Source: an uncultured Corynebacterium sp. (GTDB lineage Bacteria; Actinomycetota; Actinomycetes; Mycobacteriales; Mycobacteriaceae). From it: DNA of 18,177 bases. The first letter of the stretch is position 1. The number at the start of each line of letters is the position of its first letter. Location of the stretch: the NCBI RefSeq assembly GCF_902489365.1, contig NZ_CABTZR010000045.1, positions 1 through 18,177 of the forward strand. Direction: 5' to 3'. The notes beneath the pieces were generated by a model, which saw nothing but the letters and a program-made list of their open reading frames with translations, searched no databases and was not told where the DNA came from. Shown in pieces: positions 1-6,175 of this stretch. The position numbers and the translations under genes are program-made.

Positions 1-2
1 CC

Positions 3-68
3 GCCTCAGCTAGCGGTGACGGCCTCCAGTTCATCAGTGATCCGCAACTCGACGAGACACCCCGCTAG
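3..68 (+). CDS. Possible C-terminal end of an upstream gene (partial)
   Basis: An open frame runs in from the left edge and ends at TAG 66-68, giving about 21 residues that finish in a polar, acidic tail (…PQLDETPR). It stops 51 bases before pyrD, on the same strand, which fits the end of a preceding gene. The fragment is too short to identify and another frame is also open across the edge, so this is only a tentative call. Confidence 0.3.
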   Translation, partial: ASASGDGLQFISDPQLDETPR

Positions 69-119
69 ATTTCACCATCCCGCGCCTTTTCATCTTCGAC
101 TTCTTTTTAAGGACACCGC

Positions 120-1232
120 ATGCAGTACTCAGCCCTCGACCGCGCCCGCCACGCCGCCTACCAGGCCGCGTTGAAGGGAATGTTTAAGCTCAGCCCGGAA
201 CGCATCCACGGCATCATCAATGGCGGTCTCGCCGCACTGCAGGTCGCCTCGCCGCTTAACCGTGCGCTGGGCAAGGTCGTACCGGTCACTGATCCGGTCC
301 TGGCACAAGAGGTCTTTGGCGTGCGCTTCCCGCGCCCGCTGGGGCTGGCCGCAGGTTTTGATAAGAATGCGGCGGCTGCCGACGTCTGGTCCCCCATCGG
401 CTTCGGATACGCCGAGCTCGGCACCATCACCCCGAAGGCTCAGCCGGGCAATCCCACTCCCCGACTCTTCCGGCTCAAGGCTGATAAGGCCATCTTGAAT
501 CGAATGGGCTTTAACAACGAGGGCGCGCTGGCAGCTGCCCGCAATCTACGCAAGCGCCGCTCTAACGATGTCGTTGGCATTAACATTGGTAAGAACAAGG
601 TCACCGAAGCTGAGCATGCGGTGGATGATTACCGCCAATGTGCATCTGTGTTAGGGGATCTGGCCGATTATGTCGTGGTTAACGTCTCCTCCCCTAATAC
701 CCCGGGCCTGCGAGACCTGCAGGCGGTGGAATCCCTGCGCCCCATCATGGAGGCCGTGGTGGAAACGACGTCCTCGCCGGTTTTGGTCAAGATTGCACCG
801 GACCTCACCGATGAAGATATTGATGCCGTAGCCGATATGGCCGTGGAGGTTGGACTAGCGGGCATCGTGGCCACGAATACCACCATCTCACGCGAGGGGT
901 TGAAAACCCCGGCTGAGGAGGTCGCGGCGATGGGACCCGGTGGCGTGTCCGGCCCTCCGGTGGCTGCGCGCTCGCTGGAGGTCCTGCAGCGCCTCCACGC
1001 TCGCGTGGGTGATGAACTGGTTTTGATTTCTGCCGGTGGTATTTCCACCCCGGAACAGGCGTGGGAGCGTATCACCGCAGGAGCCTCGCTGCTGCAGGGC
1101 TACACCGGCCTGATCTACGGCGGCCCGGATTGGATCCGCGATATCCACCGCGGCATTGCCCAGCAGATTCACGCTCACGGCTTGAGCAACATCTCGGAGG
1201 CCGTAGGTTCCGGACTGGAATGGGCGGACTAG
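120..1232 (+). CDS. pyrD: Dihydroorotate dehydrogenase (quinone), class 2
   Basis: Oxidises dihydroorotate to orotate, the fourth step of de novo pyrimidine synthesis, passing electrons through FMN to membrane quinones. The 370-aa protein has the class 2 layout: an N-terminal helical extension (about residues 1-50) for membrane and quinone contact, then a TIM barrel. Visible signatures are AAGFDKNA (77-84), NRMGFNNEG (127-135), NVSSPNTPGLR (188-198) with the class 2 catalytic serine at S191, VKIAPDL (223-229), and the FMN-phosphate region AGGIS (305-309) to YTGLIYGGP (328-336). The start at 120 is backed by AAGGA at 109-113. It converges on a membrane-protein gene with only 16 bases between the stops and no visible terminator. 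Identification is secure from the motifs and length. Confidence 0.97.
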   Translation: MQYSALDRARHAAYQAALKGMFKLSPERIHGIINGGLAALQVASPLNRALGKVVPVTDPVLAQEVFGVRFPRPLGLAAGFDKNAAAADVWSPIGFGYAELGTITPKAQPGNPTPRLFRLKADKAILNRMGFNNEGALAAARNLRKRRSNDVVGINIGKNKVTEAEHAVDDYRQCASVLGDLADYVVVNVSSPNTPGLRDLQAVESLRPIMEAVVETTSSPVLVKIAPDLTDEDIDAVADMAVEVGLAGIVATNTTISREGLKTPAEEVAAMGPGGVSGPPVAARSLEVLQRLHARVGDELVLISAGGISTPEQAWERITAGASLLQGYTGLIYGGPDWIRDIHRGIAQQIHAHGLSNISEAVGSGLEWAD

Positions 1233-1248
1233 CCGGCCACGGGGGGTT

Positions 1249-1644
1249 CTAGCGCAAGGTGCGGCGGATAATGACCGCGCATAGCCCTGCTGCGACGGCG
1301 TACAGGAAGACCACGTACTGGCCCATCGTGGTGAGAACCGTGTTGGGAAGCGCCCGGCTGGCGATGATGAGGACGAGCGCTAAGACCAGCGCGATGATCT
1401 GCTCGCGGCTACCCCGTTGATCGCGGCGTTGGGTACTGAATGCGCCGACGAGAAGCGCCGCACCCACAATGGCGAGGCGGCGCCATGTCCATTCGAAGGT
1501 AGCTCCCCAGCCGTCGGCGAATATGGATACGAGCCCGAATAGCGCGAGCACAGCAGCCAACAGCATGAAGGCGCCGCCCACGCGCAGGGCGGCGGGGATA
1601 TCTACTCCGTCGGTGGTGGGGTTGGTCTCCGGATTCTTACTCAT
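1249..1644 (-). CDS. Small four-helix membrane protein, function unknown
   Basis: A 131-aa protein I do not recognise. After a polar N-terminus (MSKNPETNPTTDGVD) there are four hydrophobic stretches at about residues 23-43, 56-69, 82-98 and 107-126. A charged loop rich in R, D and Q lies at 72-82, and the C-terminus ends in RRTLR. No catalytic motif is seen. No Shine-Dalgarno is suitably placed before the ATG. Instead a TAGACT hexamer lies 7 nt upstream on the minus strand, suggesting a leaderless transcript. The PEBP gene ends 23 bases upstream on the same strand, so read-through from it is also possible. Probably an actinobacterial hypothetical of the cytoplasmic membrane. Confidence 0.75.
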   Translation of the reverse strand: MSKNPETNPTTDGVDIPAALRVGGAFMLLAAVLALFGLVSIFADGWGATFEWTWRRLAIVGAALLVGAFSTQRRDQRGSREQIIALVLALVLIIASRALPNTVLTTMGQYVVFLYAVAAGLCAVIIRRTLR

Positions 1645-1651
1645 TGTGATG

Positions 1652-1657
1652 AGTCTA
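1652..1657 (-). promoter_or_regulatory. Candidate -10 box (TAGACT) for the 131-aa membrane protein
   Basis: On the minus strand TAGACT matches the corynebacterial TANNNT -10 pattern and ends exactly 7 nt before the ATG at 1644, so transcription would start at or next to the start codon. The same hexamer and spacing precede hemH. No clear -35 is seen. Confidence 0.5.
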
Positions 1658-1667
1658 ATTGCCCCCT

Positions 1668-2231
1668 TTAGTGGGCTTCGTACCAGCCCCAGGTAACCGC
1701 ACGGCCAAGCGTGTGGAAGAAGAGATTGAAACCGAGGACCGTCGGGGTGGCGTCTGGATCAATCTCCAACTTCTCCACGTCAACGGCGTGCACGGCGAAC
1801 AAATAGCGGTGCGGGGCATGCCCGGCTGGCGGCTGGGGCCCGTAGTAGACACGCTGGCCGCTATCGCCTCGCAGGCTGATGACCCCGTGGTGGCCGAGGT
1901 CCTCGGAAGAGCCGGCTCCAGTGGGGAGCTCGCGGACGTCGGCAGGAATGTTGAAAGCCGCCCAGTGCCAGAAACCAGAACCCGTAGGCGCGTCAGGATC
2001 AAAGCAGGTGACGGCAAAGGACTTGGTTCCCTCGGGGACGTTGGTCCAGGACAGCTGTGGAGAGATATTCTCAGGAGCCCGGAAACGTTCCGCAATCTCC
2101 GCGCCTTCCTCGATGTCAGAGGAGGTCACGGTGAAGGCGGGTACATCGCCCAATGGGGCATAGGGGTCCGGACCCGGGAAGCGAGAGTCAGCGGCGTAGT
2201 TCGCAGTGTTATCTGATGTGTTGCTAGTCAT
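1668..2231 (-). CDS. YbhB/YbcL-family PEBP (Raf-kinase-inhibitor-like) protein
   Basis: A 187-aa phosphatidylethanolamine-binding-protein family member. It carries both family signatures: DPDAPTGSGFWHW (78-90), the ligand-pocket strand, and GPQPPAGHAPHRY (131-143). The C-terminus LGRAVTWGWYEAH is also typical. Bacterial members are soluble and their ligand is mostly unknown. The mycobacterial homologue Rv2140c lies next to pyrD (Rv2139), and the same adjacency is present here, which supports orthology. No signal peptide is visible; the first 25 residues are polar and probably disordered. The start is supported by AAAGGG four bases before the ATG. The next gene downstream begins 23 bases after the stop. 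Family assignment is firm; the biological role is not known from sequence. Confidence 0.93.
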   Translation of the reverse strand: MTSNTSDNTANYAADSRFPGPDPYAPLGDVPAFTVTSSDIEEGAEIAERFRAPENISPQLSWTNVPEGTKSFAVTCFDPDAPTGSGFWHWAAFNIPADVRELPTGAGSSEDLGHHGVISLRGDSGQRVYYGPQPPAGHAPHRYLFAVHAVDVEKLEIDPDATPTVLGFNLFFHTLGRAVTWGWYEAH

Positions 2232-2266
2232 AGATCCCTTTGTACCTGAAAGCTATATTCAGCGCT

Positions 2267-2291
2267 CTGACTTACTAAGACTGACTTACTA
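2267..2291. repeat. Short direct repeat CTGACTTACTA x2
   Basis: CTGACTTACTA occurs at 2267-2277 and again at 2281-2291, followed by a degenerate third element TGACTCGCTA. It lies 36-60 bases upstream of the PEBP start, where its promoter should be, so it could be a repeated regulator site or simple slippage. Confidence 0.6.
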
Positions 2292-2429
2292 TGACTCGCT
2301 AGGCCGACTTCACAGGCGGGGCATGCGGGCGCAACGATCCGGCACGCACTAGCGACGATGAAGACTCTACTTTCATCAGTGTGTTTTCAATCCTCAAAAG
2401 TGGCGCAAAACATGGCGTGTAGTGCTGAT

Positions 2430-2459
2430 TTGTGAAGTGACACCGGTTCAGGATACAGT
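2430..2459 (+). promoter_or_regulatory. Probable promoter of tRNA-Leu
   Basis: TTGTGA (2430-2435) and TACAGT (2454-2459) are separated by 18 bases, good -35/-10 matches. Transcription would start near 2466, about 32 bases before the mature tRNA. The short leader holds a hairpin CAGCC-GAGA-GGCTG (2471-2484) with a GNRA tetraloop. Confidence 0.6.
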
Positions 2460-2497
2460 ATTCGAGTGCCCAGCCGAGAGGCTGAACAAACACCCTA

Positions 2498-2583
2498 GCC
2501 CGGGTGGCGGAATGGCAGACGCGCTAGCTTGAGGTGCTAGTGTCCTATTAACGGACGTGGGGGTTCAAGTCCCCCCTCGGGCA
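2498..2583 (+). tRNA. tRNA-Leu, anticodon GAG
   Basis: An 86-nt class II tRNA. The acceptor stem GCCCGGG (2498-2504) pairs with CTCGGGC (2576-2582) through one G-U. The anticodon stem CTAGC/GCTAG encloses TTGAGGT, giving anticodon GAG at 2531-2533, which reads CUC and CUU. A long variable arm (GTCC/GGAC) marks tRNA-Leu, and the T arm is GGGGG-TTCAAGT-CCCCC. The discriminator is A at 2583. The 3' CCA is not encoded (CAG follows), so it must be added after transcription. Confidence 0.97.
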
Positions 2584-2589
2584 CAGATA

Positions 2590-2641
2590 GAAGCCCCGTG
2601 TTTCGCATTGTCAGAAAAGGCAGGTGATTCACGGGTCTTTT
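2590..2641 (+). terminator. Possible terminator after tRNA-Leu
   Basis: CCCGTG (2595-2600) pairs with CACGGG (2630-2635), extended by AAG/CTT across one mismatch, and is followed by TCTTTT. The 29-nt loop is long, so this is tentative. The element runs close to the promoter of the next gene. Confidence 0.35.
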
Positions 2642-2649
2642 CGCATCGG

Positions 2650-2655
2650 TACAGT
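2650..2655 (+). promoter_or_regulatory. Candidate -10 box (TACAGT) for the 89-aa protein
   Basis: TACAGT ends 8 nt before ATG 2664. This decides the start: the upstream in-frame GTG at 2658 lies only two bases past the box and could not be on the transcript. Confidence 0.5.
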
Positions 2656-2663
2656 GGGTGCGT

Positions 2664-2933
2664 ATGTACGCTACTTTTACCTATCTAGATCCTTTCACCG
2701 CGCAGCGCCATGTGGTCGAGGCCCCCGAGGACTCTCAGTATGTTGTGGTTAAACGGCTCGGTGACGCCGTTGTTGATGGCACGGTGATGAGCTTCCACGC
2801 CACCCATGCGCAAGCCCGCGACGCGGTCATGACCGGCCTCACGGAGGAATTGCGGCACGCTGGGGACAACGAACCCGTTTATGTCACCCACGCTCGCTTG
2901 CGGGGTGAGTACGCTCGCTACGTGGACTGCTAA
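2664..2933 (+). CDS. 89-aa conserved-looking orphan, function unknown
   Basis: A small soluble protein I cannot assign, starting MYATFTYLDPFTAQRHVVEAP and ending YARYVDC. It has no membrane segment, signal peptide or recognisable domain; the composition (mixed strands and an amphipathic stretch at about 50-67) looks like one compact alpha/beta domain. I chose ATG 2664 over GTG 2658 because the -10 box TACAGT ends at 2655, and there is no Shine-Dalgarno, so the mRNA is probably leaderless. Its stop overlaps the stop of the convergent DedA gene by four bases (CTAA, 2930-2933). Codon use is like its neighbours and the reading frame is uninterrupted, so it is probably a real gene. Confidence 0.65.
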   Translation: MYATFTYLDPFTAQRHVVEAPEDSQYVVVKRLGDAVVDGTVMSFHATHAQARDAVMTGLTEELRHAGDNEPVYVTHARLRGEYARYVDC

Positions 2934-3601
2934 GCTGCCCGGCTATTAATAGGTTCCGCTTCTTCCACTACAGTCGCCTTCTTCTTCGACGTGACATAGC
3001 TGTGCACAGCCTTGATCAGGATGGGCGCTACAGACAGCGCGATGATAAGCAGCATGATCTTCTCAATCGAATCGGCAATGCCTGGAATATTTCCCAAGAA
3101 GACGCCGACCAAATTCATGGAGAGCACCCATGCCACTGCCCCGCTAACGTTCCATCCGATGAACTTTTTATAGGGCATTTCAGCCGTACCAGCGGCCACC
3201 GGGACGAAGGTGCGCACAATGGGAACGAAGCGTCCCAACACCAACGCCAGCGGGCCATGCTTGCGGAAGAAGTTCTCCGCGGTGATGAGGTACTCCAGCT
3301 TGAGAAGCCGTGCATCGTGCTTAAACAGGCCGCGCCCAAAGCGGTGACCAATCCAGTAGCCCACTTGGTCACCGGCAATGGCAGCTATCATGCCAACCGC
3401 TATAAGCAGCCACAGTGAGACATGAAGGTCATAACGCAAAATCGCAGCGGTCACCAAGAGTGAATCCCCCGGAAGGAACGGAAAGAGTACTCCTGACTCA
3501 ATGAACACCACGAGGCCAATACCGCCTATGACCCACGGCCCAAAAGCCTCAAGCAAGGTAGCCGCGTCCATGTAAGACGTGAGGTTATGAAGAAAGTTCA
3601 T
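2930..3601 (-). CDS. DedA-family membrane protein (VTT domain)
   Basis: A 223-aa polytopic membrane protein of the DedA family, whose members act in membrane lipid homeostasis, including recycling of undecaprenyl phosphate or phospholipids across the membrane. Visible signatures are FIESGVLFPFLPGDSLL (33-49), with the acidic residues E35 and D46 that correspond to essential ones in E. coli homologues, GDQVGYWIGHRFG (77-89), and GRFVPIVRTFVPVAAG (123-138) with R124 and R130. Hydrophobic segments lie near 22-55, 62-76, 117-140, 150-170 and 182-198. The C-terminal tail is lysine-rich then acidic. GGAG 8 bases before ATG 3601 supports the start. It diverges from a second VTT-domain gene at 3947. 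The family is certain; the transported substrate is not readable from sequence. Confidence 0.93.
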   Translation of the reverse strand: MNFLHNLTSYMDAATLLEAFGPWVIGGIGLVVFIESGVLFPFLPGDSLLVTAAILRYDLHVSLWLLIAVGMIAAIAGDQVGYWIGHRFGRGLFKHDARLLKLEYLITAENFFRKHGPLALVLGRFVPIVRTFVPVAAGTAEMPYKKFIGWNVSGAVAWVLSMNLVGVFLGNIPGIADSIEKIMLLIIALSVAPILIKAVHSYVTSKKKATVVEEAEPINSRAA

Positions 3602-3870
3602 GGTTGTACTCCAATAACTACAGGTGTGACAGCAGACAGGAAAAGGGGCTCATAGCAAGGAAAGAAACCGCTCCGCAGCGAGCGCGCGCAGACGAGAAAG
3701 GCGGCAGAAATTAGCTAAAGATCAAGCAAGATAAGTGGACTAAATCAGCTCATGCGGATGCGTGCCTCTGATAAGTATCCACCGCGGAGTGCTGAAACCG
3801 TGCATCGAACTGGGGCTTGCCAGCAAGTTGGGGCTCTACTCCCAGTTCCTCCCCAGACACCGCGACTCGC

Positions 3871-3906
3871 GGGACGCGCTTGGATCCCGGGACGCGCTTG
3901 GATCCA
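3871..3906. repeat. Tandem 18-bp duplication
   Basis: GGGACGCGCTTGGATCC plus one base occurs twice back to back (3871-3888 and 3889-3906), the last base differing (C, then A). It lies 41 bases upstream of the TVP38-type gene start, where a -35 region or regulator site would lie. Confidence 0.85.
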
Positions 3907-3931
3907 ATGAGGATTTCGGCCTCACTCGGAT

Positions 3932-3937
3932 TAAGCT
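3932..3937 (+). promoter_or_regulatory. Possible -10 box (TAAGCT) for the TVP38-type gene
   Basis: TAAGCT fits TANNNT and ends 9 nt before ATG 3947. There is no Shine-Dalgarno there, so a leaderless or nearly leaderless mRNA is plausible. It is weaker than the other boxes in the window. Confidence 0.35.
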
Positions 3938-3946
3938 TGTAGCCCT

Positions 3947-4687
3947 ATGAAAACTGGTTGGGTGTACAGCGTCGGTGACTTTTGTACGTCTTTGGCGCGC
4001 TCGGCTTGGCGGAGCTGCAGCCGCTGGACGTGGAAGCGTTGGGCGGCGGTAATCCTCACCGGCATGGCGCTGGTGATTCTTGCCGTGCTTGTCGACGTCC
4101 CCTCTCTCTCCGCGCTTCGTTCTTGGTCGCAGCACCTCGGGCCATGGTTTCTCGTCGTCTTTGCCAGCGCCTATATCTTCTTCACGCAGTTCCCCATCCC
4201 CCGAACAGTATGGACTTTAGCCGCGGGGCTCCTCTTCGGCCCGTGGCTCGGGCTGGTCATCTCCCTCGTCGCACTGACCATCTCCGCCACTGTTTCCCTG
4301 CTGATAATCCGCAGCTTGCTTGGTGAATGGATTCGCCCGCACCTCACGCACCCGGCGGTCTATGCCATCAATGCGCGCCTGGACCGCCGCGGTTGGCTCG
4401 CCGTGGCCTCATTGCGGATGGTCGCGGGAGTTCCGTTTTCCTTATTAAACTATGTCGCGGCCCTCACCCCAATTTCGGTCCTGCAGTTTTCCATCGCCAC
4501 TCTCATCGGTTCGATTCCCACGACCGCTATCGGTGTCTTTTTCGGGGACGCGCTTACCGGCAAGACAAGTCCCTACACCATCGTTGGCTTTGTCCTCGCC
4601 GCTGCACTCGGTATCGCCGGACTCATTTTAGACACGCGCTTGCCGCCGGAGCCCGGTATGCGACGACCGGTCAAGCGCAAGGGGTAG
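3947..4687 (+). CDS. TVP38/TMEM64-family VTT-domain membrane protein
   Basis: A 246-aa membrane protein of the DedA/VTT superfamily, TVP38/TMEM64 branch. After a basic, tryptophan-rich N-terminus (21-32, WRSCSRWTWKRW) come hydrophobic segments near 33-50, 65-82, 88-122, 150-170, 178-200 and 209-228. The VTT core shows PIPRTVWTLAAGLLFGPWLG (83-102) and the LRMVAGVPFSLLNYVAA stretch (156-172). The tail is basic (RRPVKRKG). Members are linked to membrane or lipid homeostasis; no substrate can be assigned. The start is uncertain: ATG 3947 lacks a ribosome site but has a possible -10 box just upstream, and a later start at the Met near residue 40 would cut into the first helix. The HTH-protein gene follows after 37 bases. 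Confidence 0.88.
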   Translation: MKTGWVYSVGDFCTSLARSAWRSCSRWTWKRWAAVILTGMALVILAVLVDVPSLSALRSWSQHLGPWFLVVFASAYIFFTQFPIPRTVWTLAAGLLFGPWLGLVISLVALTISATVSLLIIRSLLGEWIRPHLTHPAVYAINARLDRRGWLAVASLRMVAGVPFSLLNYVAALTPISVLQFSIATLIGSIPTTAIGVFFGDALTGKTSPYTIVGFVLAAALGIAGLILDTRLPPEPGMRRPVKRKG

Positions 4688-4690
4688 ACT
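4685..4690 (+). promoter_or_regulatory. Possible -10 box (TAGACT) for the HTH protein
   Basis: TAGACT overlaps the stop codon of the TVP38-type gene. A start of transcription near 4697 would leave a leader of about 28 nt that includes the GGAAGGAG ribosome site, so the next gene may have its own promoter as well as read-through. Confidence 0.35.
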
Positions 4691-4724
4691 AAACGTTGTT
4701 TCTCGCTGGAAGGAGTCTCTCAAC

Positions 4725-5297
4725 GTGCTAGCAGTCCATGCCCGCTACCGCGGTCGCTCGGTGCGCCGCGCCGATTTGGTCCAACGCTCCGCAGCTGCGC
4801 TTTCCACGCTGGAGGGCATCGGTGAATTCGAGGTCCTTGGCGTCGAGGATATTTGCGCCGTTGCCTACTCCTCTTCCGCGGTTTGCGATGTCGTCATGGC
4901 ACTCCTTGCGGACGGTGACTGGGCCATCGGTATCGGTGTTGTCCCGGGCGAGAGCGCGGGAGATGCCGAGACGCGCGCCGTCGCTACCGCTGCTGTGAAG
5001 GGATCAGCACGCGCGGGGCATGTCTACGCCAAGGTTGATCGGCGCGGGCGGGCGCAGGAAGCGCAGGATATTGCAGCGGCCTTCGCTCTCCTCGGCTTCG
5101 TACTCAATAAGCGCACGATGGAGGGCCGCGAGGCTACATCCTTGGTGCGCGGAGGACTGAACCAGAATGAGGCTGCCGAGGAATTGGGTATCTCCAAACA
5201 GGCTATGTCCCAGCGCCTCCAGGCGGCAGGCTGGGCAGCGGAAACCGCCGGATGTCAGCTCGCGGTGAATCTCATCGACCGAGCGAATTCGAACTAA
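4725..5297 (+). CDS. Predicted DNA-binding protein with C-terminal helix-turn-helix (SatD-like layout)
   Basis: A 190-aa soluble protein. The C-terminal part (about 146-170) reads NQNEAAEELGISKQAMSQRL, a clear helix-turn-helix of the kind found in sigma and MarR-like regulators. The N-terminal ~100 residues, with GEFEVLG (33-39) and the DWAIGIGVVPGES stretch (65-77), resemble the layout of SatD-like proteins, but this is a weak resemblance by eye. The GTG start at 4725 has a strong ribosome site GGAAGGAG (4708-4715) with 9-base spacing. It follows the TVP38-type gene by 37 bases and may be co-transcribed. The stop overlaps that of convergent DUF3097 by four bases (CTAA). A regulatory role is inferred only from the HTH. 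Confidence 0.78.
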   Translation: MLAVHARYRGRSVRRADLVQRSAAALSTLEGIGEFEVLGVEDICAVAYSSSAVCDVVMALLADGDWAIGIGVVPGESAGDAETRAVATAAVKGSARAGHVYAKVDRRGRAQEAQDIAAAFALLGFVLNKRTMEGREATSLVRGGLNQNEAAEELGISKQAMSQRLQAAGWAAETAGCQLAVNLIDRANSN

Positions 5298-6142
5298 AGA
5301 AGATCTTCTTTGCGCAGCTCGGGCGTCGTGACGAAGTCTACGAGACGTTCTACAGCGCCGATGAGCGTGGAATCGAGATCCCGGAATGAATTGACGGCAT
5401 TATAAACACGGCTCCAGCCTTCCTTGGGATCGGACCAGCCCGCTCGCCGGCAGATACCAGCCTTCCAGTCCTCCCCATAGGGAACTTCGGGCCAGGCGCG
5501 CAGCCCTAGGCGCTCGGGTTTAACGGCTGCCCAGATATCAATGAAGGGATGTCCGGTTACGAGCACATGCTCGCCCACTGTTTGCGTCAACCGCGTTTCC
5601 TTTGAGCCTTCTACGAGGTGATCCGCGAGAACTCCCACGCGGCGCCCAGGCCCGGGCTGGAATTCAGCGAGGCGTTCCTCGAGGTTGTCTAGACCCTCGA
5701 GGTATTCGACTACCACGCCCTCTACTCGCAGGTCGTGCCCCCAGACCTTCTCCACGATCGCCGCATCATGGATACCTTCGACCCAAATACGTGATGGCGC
5801 AGCTACTTTCGCCTCAACGTTCTCAACGCGGCGCGATCCAGAGTTCGACTTTCTGGGTGCTTGCTTCTCGACGTATCTCGTCAGCGTCACCGCCTGCCCC
5901 TCCACAAGGAAGCCGCCCTTGACAAGTTTGAATACTCGCTCGGTACCGTGACGATCTTCGAGGCGCACGACTGGCCCCCACGCGGTCTTGTCCACGCCCA
6001 TCACCGCCCCCACGAAATCGTCTCCCCGAACCTCGACGACCAGCCCCGGTTCTGCGGGCACCTCGGGGTATTCGGTTTTCTTCTTGCGTGCATGTCCGGC
6101 GAAAATATCGCCACCGTAAGGATCCCGGGAATTCAAGCTCAT
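5294..6142 (-). CDS. DUF3097 family protein with Toprim-like signature
   Basis: A 282-aa soluble protein of the actinobacterial DUF3097 family, which has no established function. The N-terminus begins MSLNSRDPYGGDIFAGHARKK, followed by a small beta-rich domain (31-92), a basic linker (93-105) and a larger domain. The latter holds WVEGIHDAAIVEKVWG (120-135) and GVLADHLVEGSKETRL (170-185), then HPFIDIWAAVKP (198-209). The first two motifs resemble the Toprim elements of DnaG and RNase M5 (VEG..D and D.D..G). No Shine-Dalgarno precedes ATG 6142; a TAGGGT -10 box lies 8 nt upstream, so it is probably leaderless. It diverges from the 255-aa orphan with 33 bases between starts. Family assignment is confident; the nucleic-acid role is inference. 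Confidence 0.9.
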   Translation of the reverse strand: MSLNSRDPYGGDIFAGHARKKKTEYPEVPAEPGLVVEVRGDDFVGAVMGVDKTAWGPVVRLEDRHGTERVFKLVKGGFLVEGQAVTLTRYVEKQAPRKSNSGSRRVENVEAKVAAPSRIWVEGIHDAAIVEKVWGHDLRVEGVVVEYLEGLDNLEERLAEFQPGPGRRVGVLADHLVEGSKETRLTQTVGEHVLVTGHPFIDIWAAVKPERLGLRAWPEVPYGEDWKAGICRRAGWSDPKEGWSRVYNAVNSFRDLDSTLIGAVERLVDFVTTPELRKEDLL

Positions 6143-6150
6143 AGCGGTCT

Positions 6151-6156
6151 ACCCTA
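6151..6156 (-). promoter_or_regulatory. -10 box (TAGGGT) for DUF3097
   Basis: On the minus strand TAGGGT ends 8 nt before ATG 6142, giving a leaderless start. It lies 5 bases from the oppositely directed -10 box at 6162-6167. Confidence 0.55.
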
Positions 6157-6161
6157 TCGTC

Positions 6162-6167
6162 TACACT
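6162..6167 (+). promoter_or_regulatory. -10 box (TACACT) for the 255-aa orphan
   Basis: TACACT ends 8 nt before ATG 6176. The same TACACTGT octamer precedes two membrane-protein genes at 15798 and 16693. Its presence argues that the gene starts at 6176 and not further upstream. Confidence 0.55.
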
Positions 6168-6175
6168 GTCCAGCC

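Larger units (their letters stand above)
3602..3946. other. 345-bp divergent intergenic region between two VTT-domain genes
   Basis: Contains the promoter regions of the DedA gene (minus) and the TVP38-type gene (plus), plus the 18-bp tandem repeat described separately. A short open frame (3762-3950) crosses the repeat but has no ribosome site and runs over the next start, so I do not call it a gene. Confidence 0.6.

Noticed and set aside
2299..2493. 64-codon open frame opposite the tRNA promoter
   Set aside because: It covers the promoter and leader of tRNA-Leu and its product has no protein-like features.
3762..3950. 62-codon open frame containing a doubled RDALGS peptide
   Set aside because: The doubling is only the 18-bp DNA repeat read in frame. 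There is no ribosome site and the frame runs over the start of the TVP38-type gene.
5861..6175. Upstream extension of the 255-aa gene
   Set aside because: The extension overlaps DUF3097 on the other strand and passes through the divergent promoter; ATG 6176 with its -10 box is the better start.
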